Origin: Cladocopium goreaui
Taxonomy: Eukaryota > Sar > Dinophyceae > Suessiales > Symbiodiniaceae
Assembly (NCBI GenBank): GCA_947184155.2
Contig: CAMXCT020001089.1
Span: 1-64,000 of the forward strand
DNA: 64,000 nucleotides
Reading direction: 5' to 3'
The notes beneath the pieces are model-generated. The model did no database searches. It was not told where the DNA came from and saw only the letters and a program-made list of their open reading frames with translations. The position numbers and the translations under genes are program-made. Below, piece after piece: positions 45,964 through 56,600 of the stretch (its first letter is position 1; each line of letters starts with the position of its first letter).

Positions 45964-46672
45964 TAATCCCTTCCTCCTAATACTAAACGTCCCCCAAATA
46001 CTAAAAACAGGCGTCCATCTCCAGTTTCAGAAAATTTCAGATTGGCCAATTTGACTTTAATTGATCCCCTTTAGAAAACAATTTAAAAATCAAGCTACCA
46101 TTTGTGGGTTTTCCCCCGTAATACTAAAAACTAGTCAACCCCGGGGTGTTTATTATTAGGGTCCGTCCGATTTTTTTTAGTTTTTTATATTAGGGCTTTT
46201 AATTTAGTATTAGGGGGAAGCTTCGAAATCAAAGTTTTGGCAATATTTTAATTGCGTTATATAAAGAAATCTAATTGATTTTGAGATCGTAAAAAATAGT
46301 AAGAGCTTTAATTTAATATTAGGGGGATGCTTCGAAATCCAATTTTTGGCAATATTTATAATATTTTAATTGCGTTATATAAAGACATTTAATTGATTTT
46401 GAGATCGGGAAAAATAGTTTTTATTATTAAGGGTTTTAATTCAATATTAGGGGGAAGCTTCGAACTCCAATTTTTGGCAATATTTTAATTGCGTTATATA
46501 TATATATATAAAGAAATTTATATAATTGATTTTGAGATCAGAAAAAATAGTTTTTATTATTAAGGGTTTAATTTTATTAATAAGGTTCCCTAAAAATAAA
46601 TATTCCCCTAATACTAAAAGCTACCATTAATAGGGGGAGGGGGGGACGTCTAGTATTAGGAGGAAGGGATTA
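45964..46672. mobile_element. 709-bp TIR/foldback element with internal tandem repeats
   Basis: 32-bp ends: TAATCCCTTCCTCCTAATAC... at 45964-45995 and its inverted complement at 46641-46672, differing at one base. The outermost TA could be a TA target duplication, as for Tc1/mariner-type elements. Inside, a 109-128-bp unit (ATTAGGGGGAAGCTTCGAA ... TTGATTTTGAGATC) occurs three times from 46209, 46318 and 46446. No ORF, so non-autonomous. Confidence 0.88.
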
Positions 46673-46747
46673 ACTTGGCGACATAGATCACAGTTTGGAT
46701 CTTCTTTGCCTGGGTTTTATGTCAACAGATTCAAGCTTGAATATTAT

Positions 46748-46779
46748 GAATTATGAAGAACTCTTGCTATGGTCCTAAG
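46748..46779. repeat. Dispersed 32-bp repeat, copy 2
   Basis: Same as 21495-21526 with one change. It is followed at 46817 by CCAAGCCAGGTGTGGT, which recalls the hairpin core in the 12.7-20 kb element. Confidence 0.7.
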
Positions 46780-48440
46780 CTCTCCAATGGTCCTCTCTGA
46801 ACTGTCAAACGGGCTATTTCCGGCCAAGCCAGGTGTGGTCAACCTTTGGAAGCTATGTGAGGTCTTGTTTGGAACAGAGGTGGGGATGTGAATGGGGTGT
46901 TTTTGCCAACTAGAACAGGGTTGAACAAAAACACCAAACAACATGAAGGAAGGTGAGTAATCTTTTACGAAAGGTGTCTGGGTGAATTCGGATATTACCG
47001 AAAAACTTTGGGAGTCACAATTAGTAACTTGTTTGGTGTGCTGTTGATTCAATGCTGGCATGGAAAGTATTGACAAGCCACCTTTCAAAAAGCTTGAAGC
47101 CGGATCCGGCATTATGGCTCTGTTGAGATTTCATTATCAGACATTGTCAAATATCAAATTACTTCATTCAAAAAACTTAGAAATTAAACATTATGGCTCT
47201 GATATAACTGATATTTAGATTAATTGGTGAATTGGTGAATCAGGGCTGTAGCCTTCACATTAGACAAGTGACATCAACCGACCGGTCAACGCAACGCCAT
47301 CCTGCGGGGCCCAGGCGGGGACTGCAGCTGAATAGCTTTTGCAAGATCGGCTGGACCATCCAGAAGAAACTAGGCCGGGGGTGTCTTGCGGGGAACACGT
47401 CGGGGGTACAAAAGCCATCCAAAACGGGGTCCGAAGTTTGGAAGACCGGCTGGAAGTATGAAAGCCCCAAAACATCCAAAGACATAGCCAAAAACATCCA
47501 AAAACATCCAAACAGTGACAGTTTGTTTTCTTCAAAACATATGTCGTTACACGGTGTTTGGTCTCCAGCTGTAGCCCTGTCTCAGGCAAGACCGCCTACC
47601 GGCCATATTTCCACTTCTCAGACTCGCATCTCGTCTATGTCTATGTTGACCGGAAGGATAATGGAGGATGAAGGTCAGTATCCGTATAAGATATGTGATT
47701 ATATATATACTTAATATTCATGAATACGAAAAAGCACATGGAAGCAGAAAGCAACCAAAGTGCTGTGGGCTAAACGGTGAAACATGAAACCGCATTTCGG
47801 TCACACTGATTCCTGGCAATTTGGCAATCATCAAAAGAGATTAGACTCTCATGATCTCTCATGAATTTCCATGTAATACGGATTAGTGAACACTCTGAAA
47901 AAAAGATACCATCCCCTGAAGTAACATAGACCCTGCCACTATGGGCTTTATTGATATTAGTTTCCACTCAAATTTGCTCCATTTTCTGGAGGCTTACCAT
48001 CTTGTAAACCACCATTTATAGATGATTTTCCGAACGCAAAAACCCATGGGGTTTTGCACATCTCAACGTTTCGCCGAGATCAACAATAAAATCCATTAAA
48101 ATCCTTCCCCCTCCCCCCAAAAATACTATTAAATCCCATGAAATTCCCAGTGAATGGTGAATTTACCCTCTGGTATCAGCTTTACCGTCCTACGTAGATG
48201 TCCCAAGTTGCGGCCCAGGTTCATTCGGTCCTACCTGCCCGAGGCAGCGCGAAAACATGCAGCCAGTGTAGTGCCTTGGAACAAGTTGAGCTTTGGAGTA
48301 TGTTCCAGTGATGCTGATGTATGGATAGTATATGGTGGATAATATGATTATATATACATGAATAAAATGGATAATATGGAACACTAAGGAGATAATATGA
48401 AACAATATGGAATCATCATGTTGATATGGATAATATGGAA
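46780..48440. other. Gene-free stretch
   Basis: A 160-codon frame at 47232-47714 and a 122-codon minus-strand frame at 46744-47112 have no recognisable domain and are not called. CATCCAAAAACATCCAAA is locally repeated near 47470-47512. Confidence 0.45.
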
Positions 48441-48650
48441 TGATTAACGTTAATGTAACGTTGATATGGTATTGATGTATGTTGATATAATAGGGACACT
48501 ATGGAATATTTATGGAATATTGTGCAATGTTGATATATGTTGGTATATGCTGGTATATGCTGGTATATGTTGATTTATGTTGATTTATGTTGATATATGT
48601 TGATACATGTTGATACATGTTGATATATGTTGATATATGTCGATATATCA
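48441..48650. repeat. TGTTGATATATG tandem-like tract
   Basis: Units TGTTGATATA, TGTTGATTTA and TGCTGGTATA, 11-12 bp, most regular at 48536-48650. Confidence 0.8.
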
Positions 48651-48771
48651 ACAGTTCCAGTATGTTCCAGTGATCATAGATAATTCCATCATTCAGAAAC
48701 TGTTGATATATGGGCTAAACATCACAACATTTATGGCAGAGTGAGGATAGAATGGGGATAAACATTGCAGA

Positions 48772-48880
48772 TACCCTCTGGTTATTTAACGCAGCCATGG
48801 AAAATGGCCCATTTATAGATGGTTTACCTATTAAAAATGGTGATTTTCCATGGCTATGTTAGTCATAACCAGATGGTATA
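48772..48880. mobile_element. Short TIR element, family B
   Basis: TACCCTCTGGTTATTTAACG left; right end GCTATGTTAGTCATAACCAG ATGGTA. Core is nearly identical to the copy at 42462. Confidence 0.8.
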
Positions 48881-48958
48881 TGTCTCAAGATGTTTTTTTT
48901 TTTCGCCAAGATGGGCTCTGCCAAGGCAGAAATTGAGCCAAGTTGAGCTCAGTTGATC

Positions 48959-49110
48959 CATCGATAGACAGACAGACAGATAGATAGACAGATGGATAGA
49001 CAGATAGATAGATAGATATAGACAGACCTATATCTATCTATCTACAGACCTGATATAGATAAATATAGATAGACCTGATATAGATAGATATATACATATA
49101 AATATAGATA
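48959..49110. repeat. GATA/GACA microsatellite
   Basis: GATAGACAGACAGACAGATA type tetranucleotides, continuing into TATCTATCTATC and AGATAGATAT. Confidence 0.92.
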
Positions 49111-49511
49111 CAACAGTAGAATATCCACATATCCGACATATCCACTCAGGCAGGAGACCTCTGTAGCTTTGAGGACTTCAACTTCAGCAAGGCCAGCCGG
49201 GTGGAATTTTCATCTCCAAACCCCAGGAGAATCCCAGAGATTTTCCGGTTGAAACATGGCAGTTTTTTGTCAATGGGAGTTATAAGACCAATGGGTTGGT
49301 TTACGGGAACATTTACAGGAACCCCCCTATATTTATCAATCATGGCAAGAACAGTTTGACCCATAAAATTACCAATTTTTAGCGGAAACCGAACGACGAA
49401 CAAAGCCCTATCTGACAGGTTTTTTTGTGAATATACTGGAGGGTTAGCATCAAAGATGGGGGTTTATAATAAGGGACATTGGAAGGAGACATTGGAAGGA
49501 TATATGAGGGA

Positions 49512-49594
49512 AACCCTCTGGTAAACTAACATAACTATGGAAAATCCACTATAAATGGTCATTTTCAATAGCTATGTTAAATTACCAGAGGGTA
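49512..49594. mobile_element. Short TIR element, family B, compact
   Basis: ACCCTCTGGTAAACTAACAT left, TTAAATTACCAGAGGGTA right; only about 83 bp. Confidence 0.85.
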
Positions 49595-50461
49595 TATCAT
49601 TTGGCATATTATAAGCGATACCCTTCAGCAATCAGTCATGGCTTGCGGGTAAATCCCTATGGGAATATCACCGAGCTATTTCTGGATGATTTTCCAGAAC
49701 CTGGTTACCAGAGGCTATCTGGCAGTTTTTTATTTGATAAACCCGGATTTTTTTGTCTGTTGCCACACATGGGAATGTATACAGACAAACCAAAATCAGG
49801 TGTTTTGCGGCGAAGATCTAAGACTGACCAGGATATATATATATATACACATGTATATATATATATATATACACATGTATATATATATATACACATGTAT
49901 ATATATATACATATAATAAGGATTCTGATAAACCATCCTTTAACATGAGTATACCGTAGAATGCCATATCAACAAATATATGGTAAGCTTTTTAACATCT
50001 CAGTTTTCAACCCGATCAACAACTAGAGCAGCCATTTTGCCCAGCAACACTTTGTATCTCATGAATCAGTCATGGCTCATAATTCAGGGTTGACATGTGT
50101 GTGATTTCAGTAATGTCAACCCTGGATTCATAAACCCCAAACGGCTGTTTAATTGGGAGGGTACCATAGAAGTATCAGATTACGACTATTGGAGGAGTAA
50201 CCCCCCTAATTTTCATAGACCATGGTTTATTAATCCGGGGTTGACATTATGTCAGGTCTTATTGGGGGCGCTCTTTCTGTGGTTTCATCTTACAAAATCC
50301 CCAGTTTGATGCTGGAAATACATGGAAATACTGGTACATACTGGATATCACTATCATCTGGGATGGACATACTATCGAAGGATCGATAACATCAGGGGGG
50401 AACAATTGCCCCATGCAACAAACGGGGAGACTCACGTCTCTGGCTTCGTGGACCAACAAAT
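49595..50461. other. Gene-free stretch
   Basis: A TATACACATGTATA repeat at 49832-49915, and a GTCAACCC / GGGTTGACAT inverted phrase at 50086-50246. No gene. Confidence 0.5.
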
Positions 50462-50589
50462 CTGGTTGGTGGTTTGAAGATTTTTTATGACTTTCCATTG
50501 AGTTGGGAATAATACTATCTACTGTACATCCCAACTGACTTTCAGTATCTTTCAGTCCATTTGTCAGAGGGGTAGGTTGAAACCACCAG
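50462..50589. mobile_element. MITE family A, right TIR shortened
   Basis: CTGGTTGGTGGTTTGAAGAT left; ends AACCACCAG. Confidence 0.8.
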
Positions 50590-50950
50590 AAATGGATCAA
50601 TGTTTAAACCAACATGTTGGGATGTTGGTATGGGATGGGATGGTCTGTTTTCACAGCCAAGATGACCTCTTTCGACTCTTGGTCCAAGATTCTGAAAACT
50701 TTAGTGGAAAACCCTCCCAAGAATCAAACATGACAATGGAACATCATGGAACATCAACCATTTATAGTACAGAAATATGACTTCTGAGCCATTGATGATT
50801 TCCCCATGGTAACTATCTGGGGCTCCAGCCATGTTTTGATGGGAGTTTCCGGGGATCGTCTCTGGAGGCTGGTGGGCCCCTATTTACTGTATAAAAAATA
50901 TATATCCCCACTTATACTAATACATGTATTTTTATGTATTTTTAATATAT
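50590..50950. other. Gene-free stretch
   Basis: Nothing recognised; it ends in TATTTTTAATATAT against the DIRS-like element. Confidence 0.5.
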
Positions 50951-51006
50951 ATGAAATACTATCCCATTGAGTTGTATGCATGGCCACTGGGTGTCAGCTT
51001 CTCGGG
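50951..51006 (+). repeat. DIRS split repeat A1
   Basis: 56 bp from ATGAAATACTATCCCATTG to GTCAGCTTCTCGGG, same as A2. It contains the ATG (50980) of the first ORF. Confidence 0.95.
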
Positions 51007-51288
51007 TCAAAGTGGATGAATTTTCCCCTCGGTCTTATTGATCTGATCCGTGAAGTCCGATATTGGTCTGCTCCTGGGGCTGCGACGTGTCCCTGGGGCC
51101 TGGGCGCTTTTCTGATTTTACTTGCATTTCTCTTTGGCATTTGCTGCGGGGGCTGCGCTGTGGGCTGCCTCCTTTCACGTGGTTGCCAGCGAGTGGGTTT
51201 CTTGGCAGCGCGGCTTGGGGCTGCGTATCTGGGGCCGGTGCCTTCCTCTGTTCAGCAGAGGCTAGCTGAGTACCGTCGTGACCTTTGA
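50980..51288 (+). CDS. Small membrane protein of the DIRS-like element
   Basis: 102 residues. A strongly hydrophobic segment at about residues 44-66 (GAFLILLAFLFGICCGGCAV, then GCLL) looks like one membrane span with a Cys/Gly-rich face, followed by a basic stretch (SRGCQRVGFLAARLG) and a charged tail (LAEYRRDL). I do not recognise the family; an envelope-like or membrane-anchoring role is only a guess. The ATG lies in repeat A1, and a second in-frame ATG at codon 13 would start outside it. The stop TGA (51286-51288) overlaps the next ATG as TGATG, a layout known for termination-reinitiation in other retroelements. Confidence 0.55.
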   Translation: MATGCQLLGSKWMNFPLGLIDLIREVRYWSAPGAATCPWGLGAFLILLAFLFGICCGGCAVGCLLSRGCQRVGFLAARLGAAYLGPVPSSVQQRLAEYRRDL

Positions 51289-51902
51289 TGCAAAGTGAGA
51301 CTGAGGTTCAGGAATTGACTTTTCAATTTCAGCACCTTGAGATCTCAGTTCAGGTCCGGATCCGCCCCAGAGCAGGGTCCACTGTGTCATCTACCCCTAG
51401 TGTTGAGGTAGCTGCTCGTACTTCTCCTGGTGTGGAACCTGAAGAGGTTGCGGTTGTTGAACAGGTCCCCATTTCCCGCGAGTTAGAGGAACAGGTGCTG
51501 GGAGCCTCTTTAGCTCCTGATCTTGCTGCAGTGCCTTTGCCCTTTCTGCGGTACTTGGAAGACAGATTGAGGGGAGGGGACAGTCAGTGGACACCAAGAG
51601 CAAGGCTTGCTCGCGCTTTTCGAGCTGGCGTTGCAGCTCATAGGCGTTTGATTGGTGAGTTTTGTGAGAGTTCGAGCCCAGGGATTCCTTATCGCAACAG
51701 CATCTACATCATCCTTCGTTGTCCCAACCACCCACACGGAATTTGGACTTCTGACTATTCATTGTTCATTTCAAACTGTGGAGGGAATCAATACTCAGAT
51801 TTTGATCGGAATTGTGTGAGCCACGCCTTTGCCACTCGCGCAGAAGGAGACGCGTTCCTGCAAGGAGCTCGTCGTCGATGGCCTCCCGCCCTGCACCGTT
51901 GA
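51288..51902 (+). CDS. Accessory ORF of the DIRS-like element, function unknown
   Basis: 204 residues from ATG 51288. Residues 5-25 (VQELTFQFQHLEISVQVRI) look like beta strands; 30-75 are acidic and Ser/Pro/Val-rich; the C-terminal half has a Cys/His-containing part (YIILRCPNHPHGIW ... SNCGGNQYSDF) ending in Arg-rich residues. No family recognised. It overlaps the first ORF by one base (TGATG) and the gag start (ATG 51878) by 25 bases, so these ORFs are packed as in a polycistronic retroelement RNA. Confidence 0.55.
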   Translation: MQSETEVQELTFQFQHLEISVQVRIRPRAGSTVSSTPSVEVAARTSPGVEPEEVAVVEQVPISRELEEQVLGASLAPDLAAVPLPFLRYLEDRLRGGDSQWTPRARLARAFRAGVAAHRRLIGEFCESSSPGIPYRNSIYIILRCPNHPHGIWTSDYSLFISNCGGNQYSDFDRNCVSHAFATRAEGDAFLQGARRRWPPALHR

Positions 51903-53618
51903 AAGGCTCTCCCCTGACGTGGGAAGAGCTTGTTGGCTTTGTTCGCGGAGTCAACGAATCATCAGTGCTTAGTTTGTCATCAATATGGATTCCTGTGGAT
52001 TCAGAAGGGCAAGAAGTCGGAAGTGTGACTGTAGGAGCATGCTTTCCAGTTTTGGTTCGGGTCCAATGGTTTCATGTTGCTGATCCCCAAGGACGACGAA
52101 GTCCGCCTTGCCATCGTGCAAGCCAGCTCAGATTGCCAGGTGGAGCCTGTTTTCTGGGATGGCACAGTTGGCATCGTGTCTTCCCGTTCCAGAGCCCTAG
52201 GGTCAGCAGAATGTCAACTAGTGGATCTAGGTTGGGAAGCAGTCGGCAGTTTCTTCAAGTCAACAGTGCTCAGAGGCAGTGCTGCTCGGAATACCAGGGT
52301 GATTCATTTCCAAGTCGATGGCCAACCTGGCCGCCCAGCTGCTGCATCAGCTCTGCAGTTAGCAGAATCCTGGCTAGGCGAGGGTTCAGGGTTGGACGAA
52401 GAGGTTGCAGCGGATTATCACACTGGAGTCGAATTCGAAGAAGCCGACGAAGGGGTTCCATCTCCTTCCCTGGCTCCGGCCGGGGATCATGGGGAAGTCA
52501 GCCAGCTGAGGGAACGTCTGAAAGCCTTAGAAGCCGAGTTAGTCCGTGCTCGACAGCCTGTAGCCCAACCGAAGCCTCCTCCTCTGCCCGGCTTGCCAGG
52601 CGGTGGGAAACATGGAGGGGAGCAGCGCCTTTTCGGGAGCCCGGCTACATCAGCAGGTCTTCGTGCCGACGAGTTGGCAAAGTTGCAGCAACTGGCCGGC
52701 AATCCTCCGGGGCGCCTTGGAGCTGCAGTTCAGCGTCAGGGGGCCAATCAACAATCTTTGTATCCCATGCTGGAGGGCCTTCATGCAGAAGCCGAGAAGG
52801 GTGTGATAGAAGATCTGGCATTGCCCGGACCGGAGTTGGATGTAGACCCCGAACTGGTTTCAGATCCGATTCAACGCATGTTGCTTTTGCAGATGAAACA
52901 AAACTCTGTGTTGATGCAGCGAATGATGGCTCCCAAAGACCCTTTCTCCTCCCTTCTAAGCGGAGGGGGCAACGAGTCAGGAAGCAGCTCAAGCAGTGCA
53001 AAGGGGTGCATGGCGAGAGACATGTATCTAAAGACTGTTCAGGACTTGCCTCGAGTGGGCGAGGTCGCCAGGCAGAATGCTCTTCAGGAATTAGGCATTT
53101 CTATGGACAAGGAGGACAAGGACCTCATGCACCAGTACATAGAGAGGCGGGTTCCTTTAGCGGAGAATCGCATGCTGGCCCACTTTGCAGTTCTTGCGGC
53201 CGAAGGATGGTCGATTGCTCATGTTGCCCAGAATCCAGTCATGAAAGGGTTCATAGCCAGAATGCTCTTTTTCATAGAACAGAGTGCCCTGGACAATTCT
53301 CGCCTAGAGTTAGGTTGGCTGATGTCGGGATTTCCCGAACCAAACGCACACCTGCATTTCTCAGTGAAACGGACGCCGGGGTTGAAACCATTCACGCGTC
53401 TGGCCTCTCCGCTGTGGGTGTCGGCGAATTTAGCCTTCCTCCGAGACTTGGACTATATAGAAGGCCGAATTCAGACTCTTGGCAAGCCAAAGGGAAAGCA
53501 GACCAATGTCAGTGCCGAGCTCGAGGACGGGCCAAAACCAAAACCAAAACCAAAGGGCAAGAAGGGCAAGAAGGGCTCCGGGAAGGACGGAGAAGCCACC
53601 GAGGGGGCGGCCAGTTGA
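51878..53618 (+). CDS. Gag-like ORF with an apparent +1 shift at a CCCC run
   Basis: The N-terminal part reads from ATG 51878 (MASRPAPLKGSPLTWEELVG) in one frame to about 52087. From 52089 the sensible protein continues in the next frame (DDEVRLAIVQASSDCQVEP) to TGA 53618. The join falls at CCCC (52085-52088): dropping one C gives a continuous DPKDDEV. The long frame has a proline-rich middle (QPKPPPLPGLPGG), a helical segment from residue 150 on, and a Lys/Pro-rich basic tail (KPKPKPKGKKGKKGSGKDG) suited to nucleic-acid binding. About 580 residues in all. The shift may be a sequencing or copy mutation, or programmed. No zinc knuckle seen. Confidence 0.65.
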
Positions 53619-53659
53619 GGGAGCTTGGGGCTGGTAGTGCCCGGAGCTTTGATGAGCGT

Positions 53660-56600
53660 ATGAGCCAGCCCACTGCTGGTGGGCATTGCAGTGCCTTGGA
53701 TCCTACTGAAGGTACATCCAAACGTTCTGACAATACCACTAAGTTTGAAACCTCTTCTAGGCCCCCTAGTTCTAATAGTCAAGATAATCCTCCCCATGAT
53801 AGCCCTATTGCCGTAGGATGCCCGGATCCCGTCCCTCCGAGTTCTGATAAGTTTTTTGATCCCTTTAATCTGATGAATAATTTTAACAAGGATCTCCTTA
53901 GCTCACGCACTGCTGTTTCTCAGTTTTGTAGGAAGAGCCTTGTTTTGCATTCTGTCTCCAATGTGCAGCCCCCCTCACGGGGGCAACTATGGCCTGTCCC
54001 TCTGCCCAGGTGGAGTTGGACGGCTTGCAGACACCTCGGACCCAGGAGACGCAAGCGCAAGCGTCAGCTGCAGATCCTCCATCGTTCTGTGCAGTTGGTG
54101 TTGGCTTGTTTGAACTGGGAGACTTTGGGCCATGTGACGGAGCCACCACCCGAAGCATGTTTAGGATACCCAATTTCACGTGATCAACATTTGATCATTG
54201 AGCACGTGGAAGATCTTGTGAGGCATCATTTGTCTGTTGATGCCTTCGCAGGGGATGATTTGGGACGTTTCCAAGAAAAACACCGAGGTGTAATTCAAAT
54301 GCTGCAGGAACTACCGTCCTGTGAACTGACGGGTGAGGACCTAGAGCAAACCTTAATCAAGTTGCATGATGAACTCGACCCTTACTCCAGCCATTTTGGT
54401 AGGCGGGGTCCCCACCAGAAAGAGGATTTACCCAAATCAGACCACCAATGCCATTTCGACCGCTCAGAGCCGTTACCTATGTCAGGGGCTCGACCGGTTA
54501 TCTCATCGCGAATTAAGTGGCAATTCCCTCCAAAGTTCGAGGCCAGTGCTTTCCTTGATGACCCAATTGTCAAAGCTGCATTTGAGGATCCTGAGGTCAT
54601 GCGTAAGCCTAAGCAATTTTGGGAGCCTTCAAAGCCGGCCAAGATCCATTGTACTCGTACGGAATTGCTTGACCTAGCACAGAGATGGGATGACCTTGGA
54701 GCGTTGAGACTTATGCCAGCGGACCAAAAACCTTGGGAAGAAGCTGTGGGCTTGTTTGCGGTGAGTAAGGATTCCCAATTCGATCGTCTTATTATAAACC
54801 CTCAAAATCTAAATGGCAGAATGTGGACCGTCAGTGAATCAACGAAGAGCCTTGCCCCAGGATGCATGTTAGGCTTGTTGCACCTAGAGCCTGGGGAAGT
54901 GTACCGTTTTTCAGCAGATGACCTGTCCGATTTCTACTATACTTTTAAGGTAAGTGAAAATCGCTCTCATAGGAATGCCTTTAGGGTGAAATTCGAGCCG
55001 CATGAGCTGAAGCACTTAAAATGTTTTACTGAGGACCTTAATAAGCATCGCCATTTGCTGCTGTGCTTATCTACCTTAGCTATGGGCGACAACCTTGCTG
55101 TGGAAATTGCCCAACAATCACATTGTAATGTGTTGAAATTTCTTTGCGGTTCAATGAAGGATGATGAGACTCTGAAATACCGGTGCCCCGTTCCTAGGAG
55201 CAGATTCATTGAACTACTTGCCATTGATGACCATGTGGGTTTGCAAAAATTGACGATTGAAGAGCTTCCAAAAGAGCCATCTCTCCGTGACACAGAAGTT
55301 TTCCAGCTTGCCACAAAAGCCTATGGATCGGTTGGACTAGTGCAACAAAGTAAGAAACAGAAACGGAATTGCACATCTGGGACGATCCTTGGTGCCGATT
55401 TTGACGGTGTAAAAGGGCGCGTTATGGCCCCTAGGAGTAGGATCCTACTTTTGTCTGCTATTTCAATGAGTCTTGTTAGAAAGGGCACTTGCACTCGTAG
55501 GTTGCTAAATTTGGTGGTAGGATGTTGGGTTCATGTTCTCCTTTTCAGGCGAGTCCTGTTTGCGATTCTTGATTCCTTGTTCACAGATGGTATCGAAAAC
55601 AAAATGGACCAAGTGTTCTGTTTAAAACGCCAGTCACTTAATGAGCTGCAACTCCTAGCGGCACTTGGACCCACCGCCCAAGCGGATTTGAGAATTTCGT
55701 ATTGTCATGATCTCTACTGCATGGATGCGAGTCCGTCCGGTGGAGCAGTGGTACGTGCTGAAGTTGGGGCTGCAGTCACCCGTGAAGTGTGGCGACATAC
55801 AGAGCAAAAAGGGTTTTACACTCGTTTGCAGAGTCCCATTTCTCAGATACTTTCAGAGCATGGAATTGAGCCGGAAAGCATGCATATTTTCCAAGACCAT
55901 ATAGCCCCAAAAAGATCTCCCATTTCTATCCCTGCTAGTTTGAAAGAAGGTTTCATTTTTGACTGCATTGAGCTTTTTCGGGGTACCGGAAACTGGTCCC
56001 TGGCTCATGAGCGCAATGGCCTGCGCGTGCACGATGGGATGGATGTTGATGGCCGGCGCATTCGTGTCACTGGCATCACCTGTAATTCAATCTTCCGCGA
56101 ACTGGCCGCTTTGGCCGCGAGAGGGGTTGTGAGAGATTGGCACGCAGGGGTTCCATGCCCTTCTTTTGGGACTCTTAGGAGACCCCAAGTAAGGTCAAAA
56201 GAAGAGCCATTTGGTTTTAATCCTTCTGACCCATACACCGCACACCATAATAAGATGGCGCTGAGAGCAGGAATTCTGCTGACTTTAGCCCTGAAATGTG
56301 GCTCCTTTGTCAGCGTCGAACAGCCCAGGAACAGCCGGCTTTTCCTGTTGAACGTGTATCGAACCTTGGTGCGGCTAGGATGCGTTATCACTCATTTCGC
56401 CTTCTGTTGTTTTGGGAGCGGATTCCATAAACCGTCGAAGTGGTTACATAATAAACCATGGTTAGTCCCCTTGCAGTGTTCATGTTCCTGTCCGTTTAAA
56501 GGGAATCACTTTGTAGTCCAAGGGACCTTCACAAAAGCTAGCATTGAAGAATTCGGTCAGAGATGTAGACCTGACATTCAGAGTGTATATGAAGTAGTTC

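Noticed and set aside
47232..47714. 160-codon ORF as a host gene
   Set aside because: Low-complexity Lys/Ser content, local ACATCCAAA repeats and no domain; not enough support.
51812..53618. N-terminal 600 codons of the 2,184-codon open frame as part of Pol
   Set aside because: Apart from the short stretch from 51878 to 52087 (gag N-terminus), it is Arg/Ser-rich and overlaps the better gag frame.
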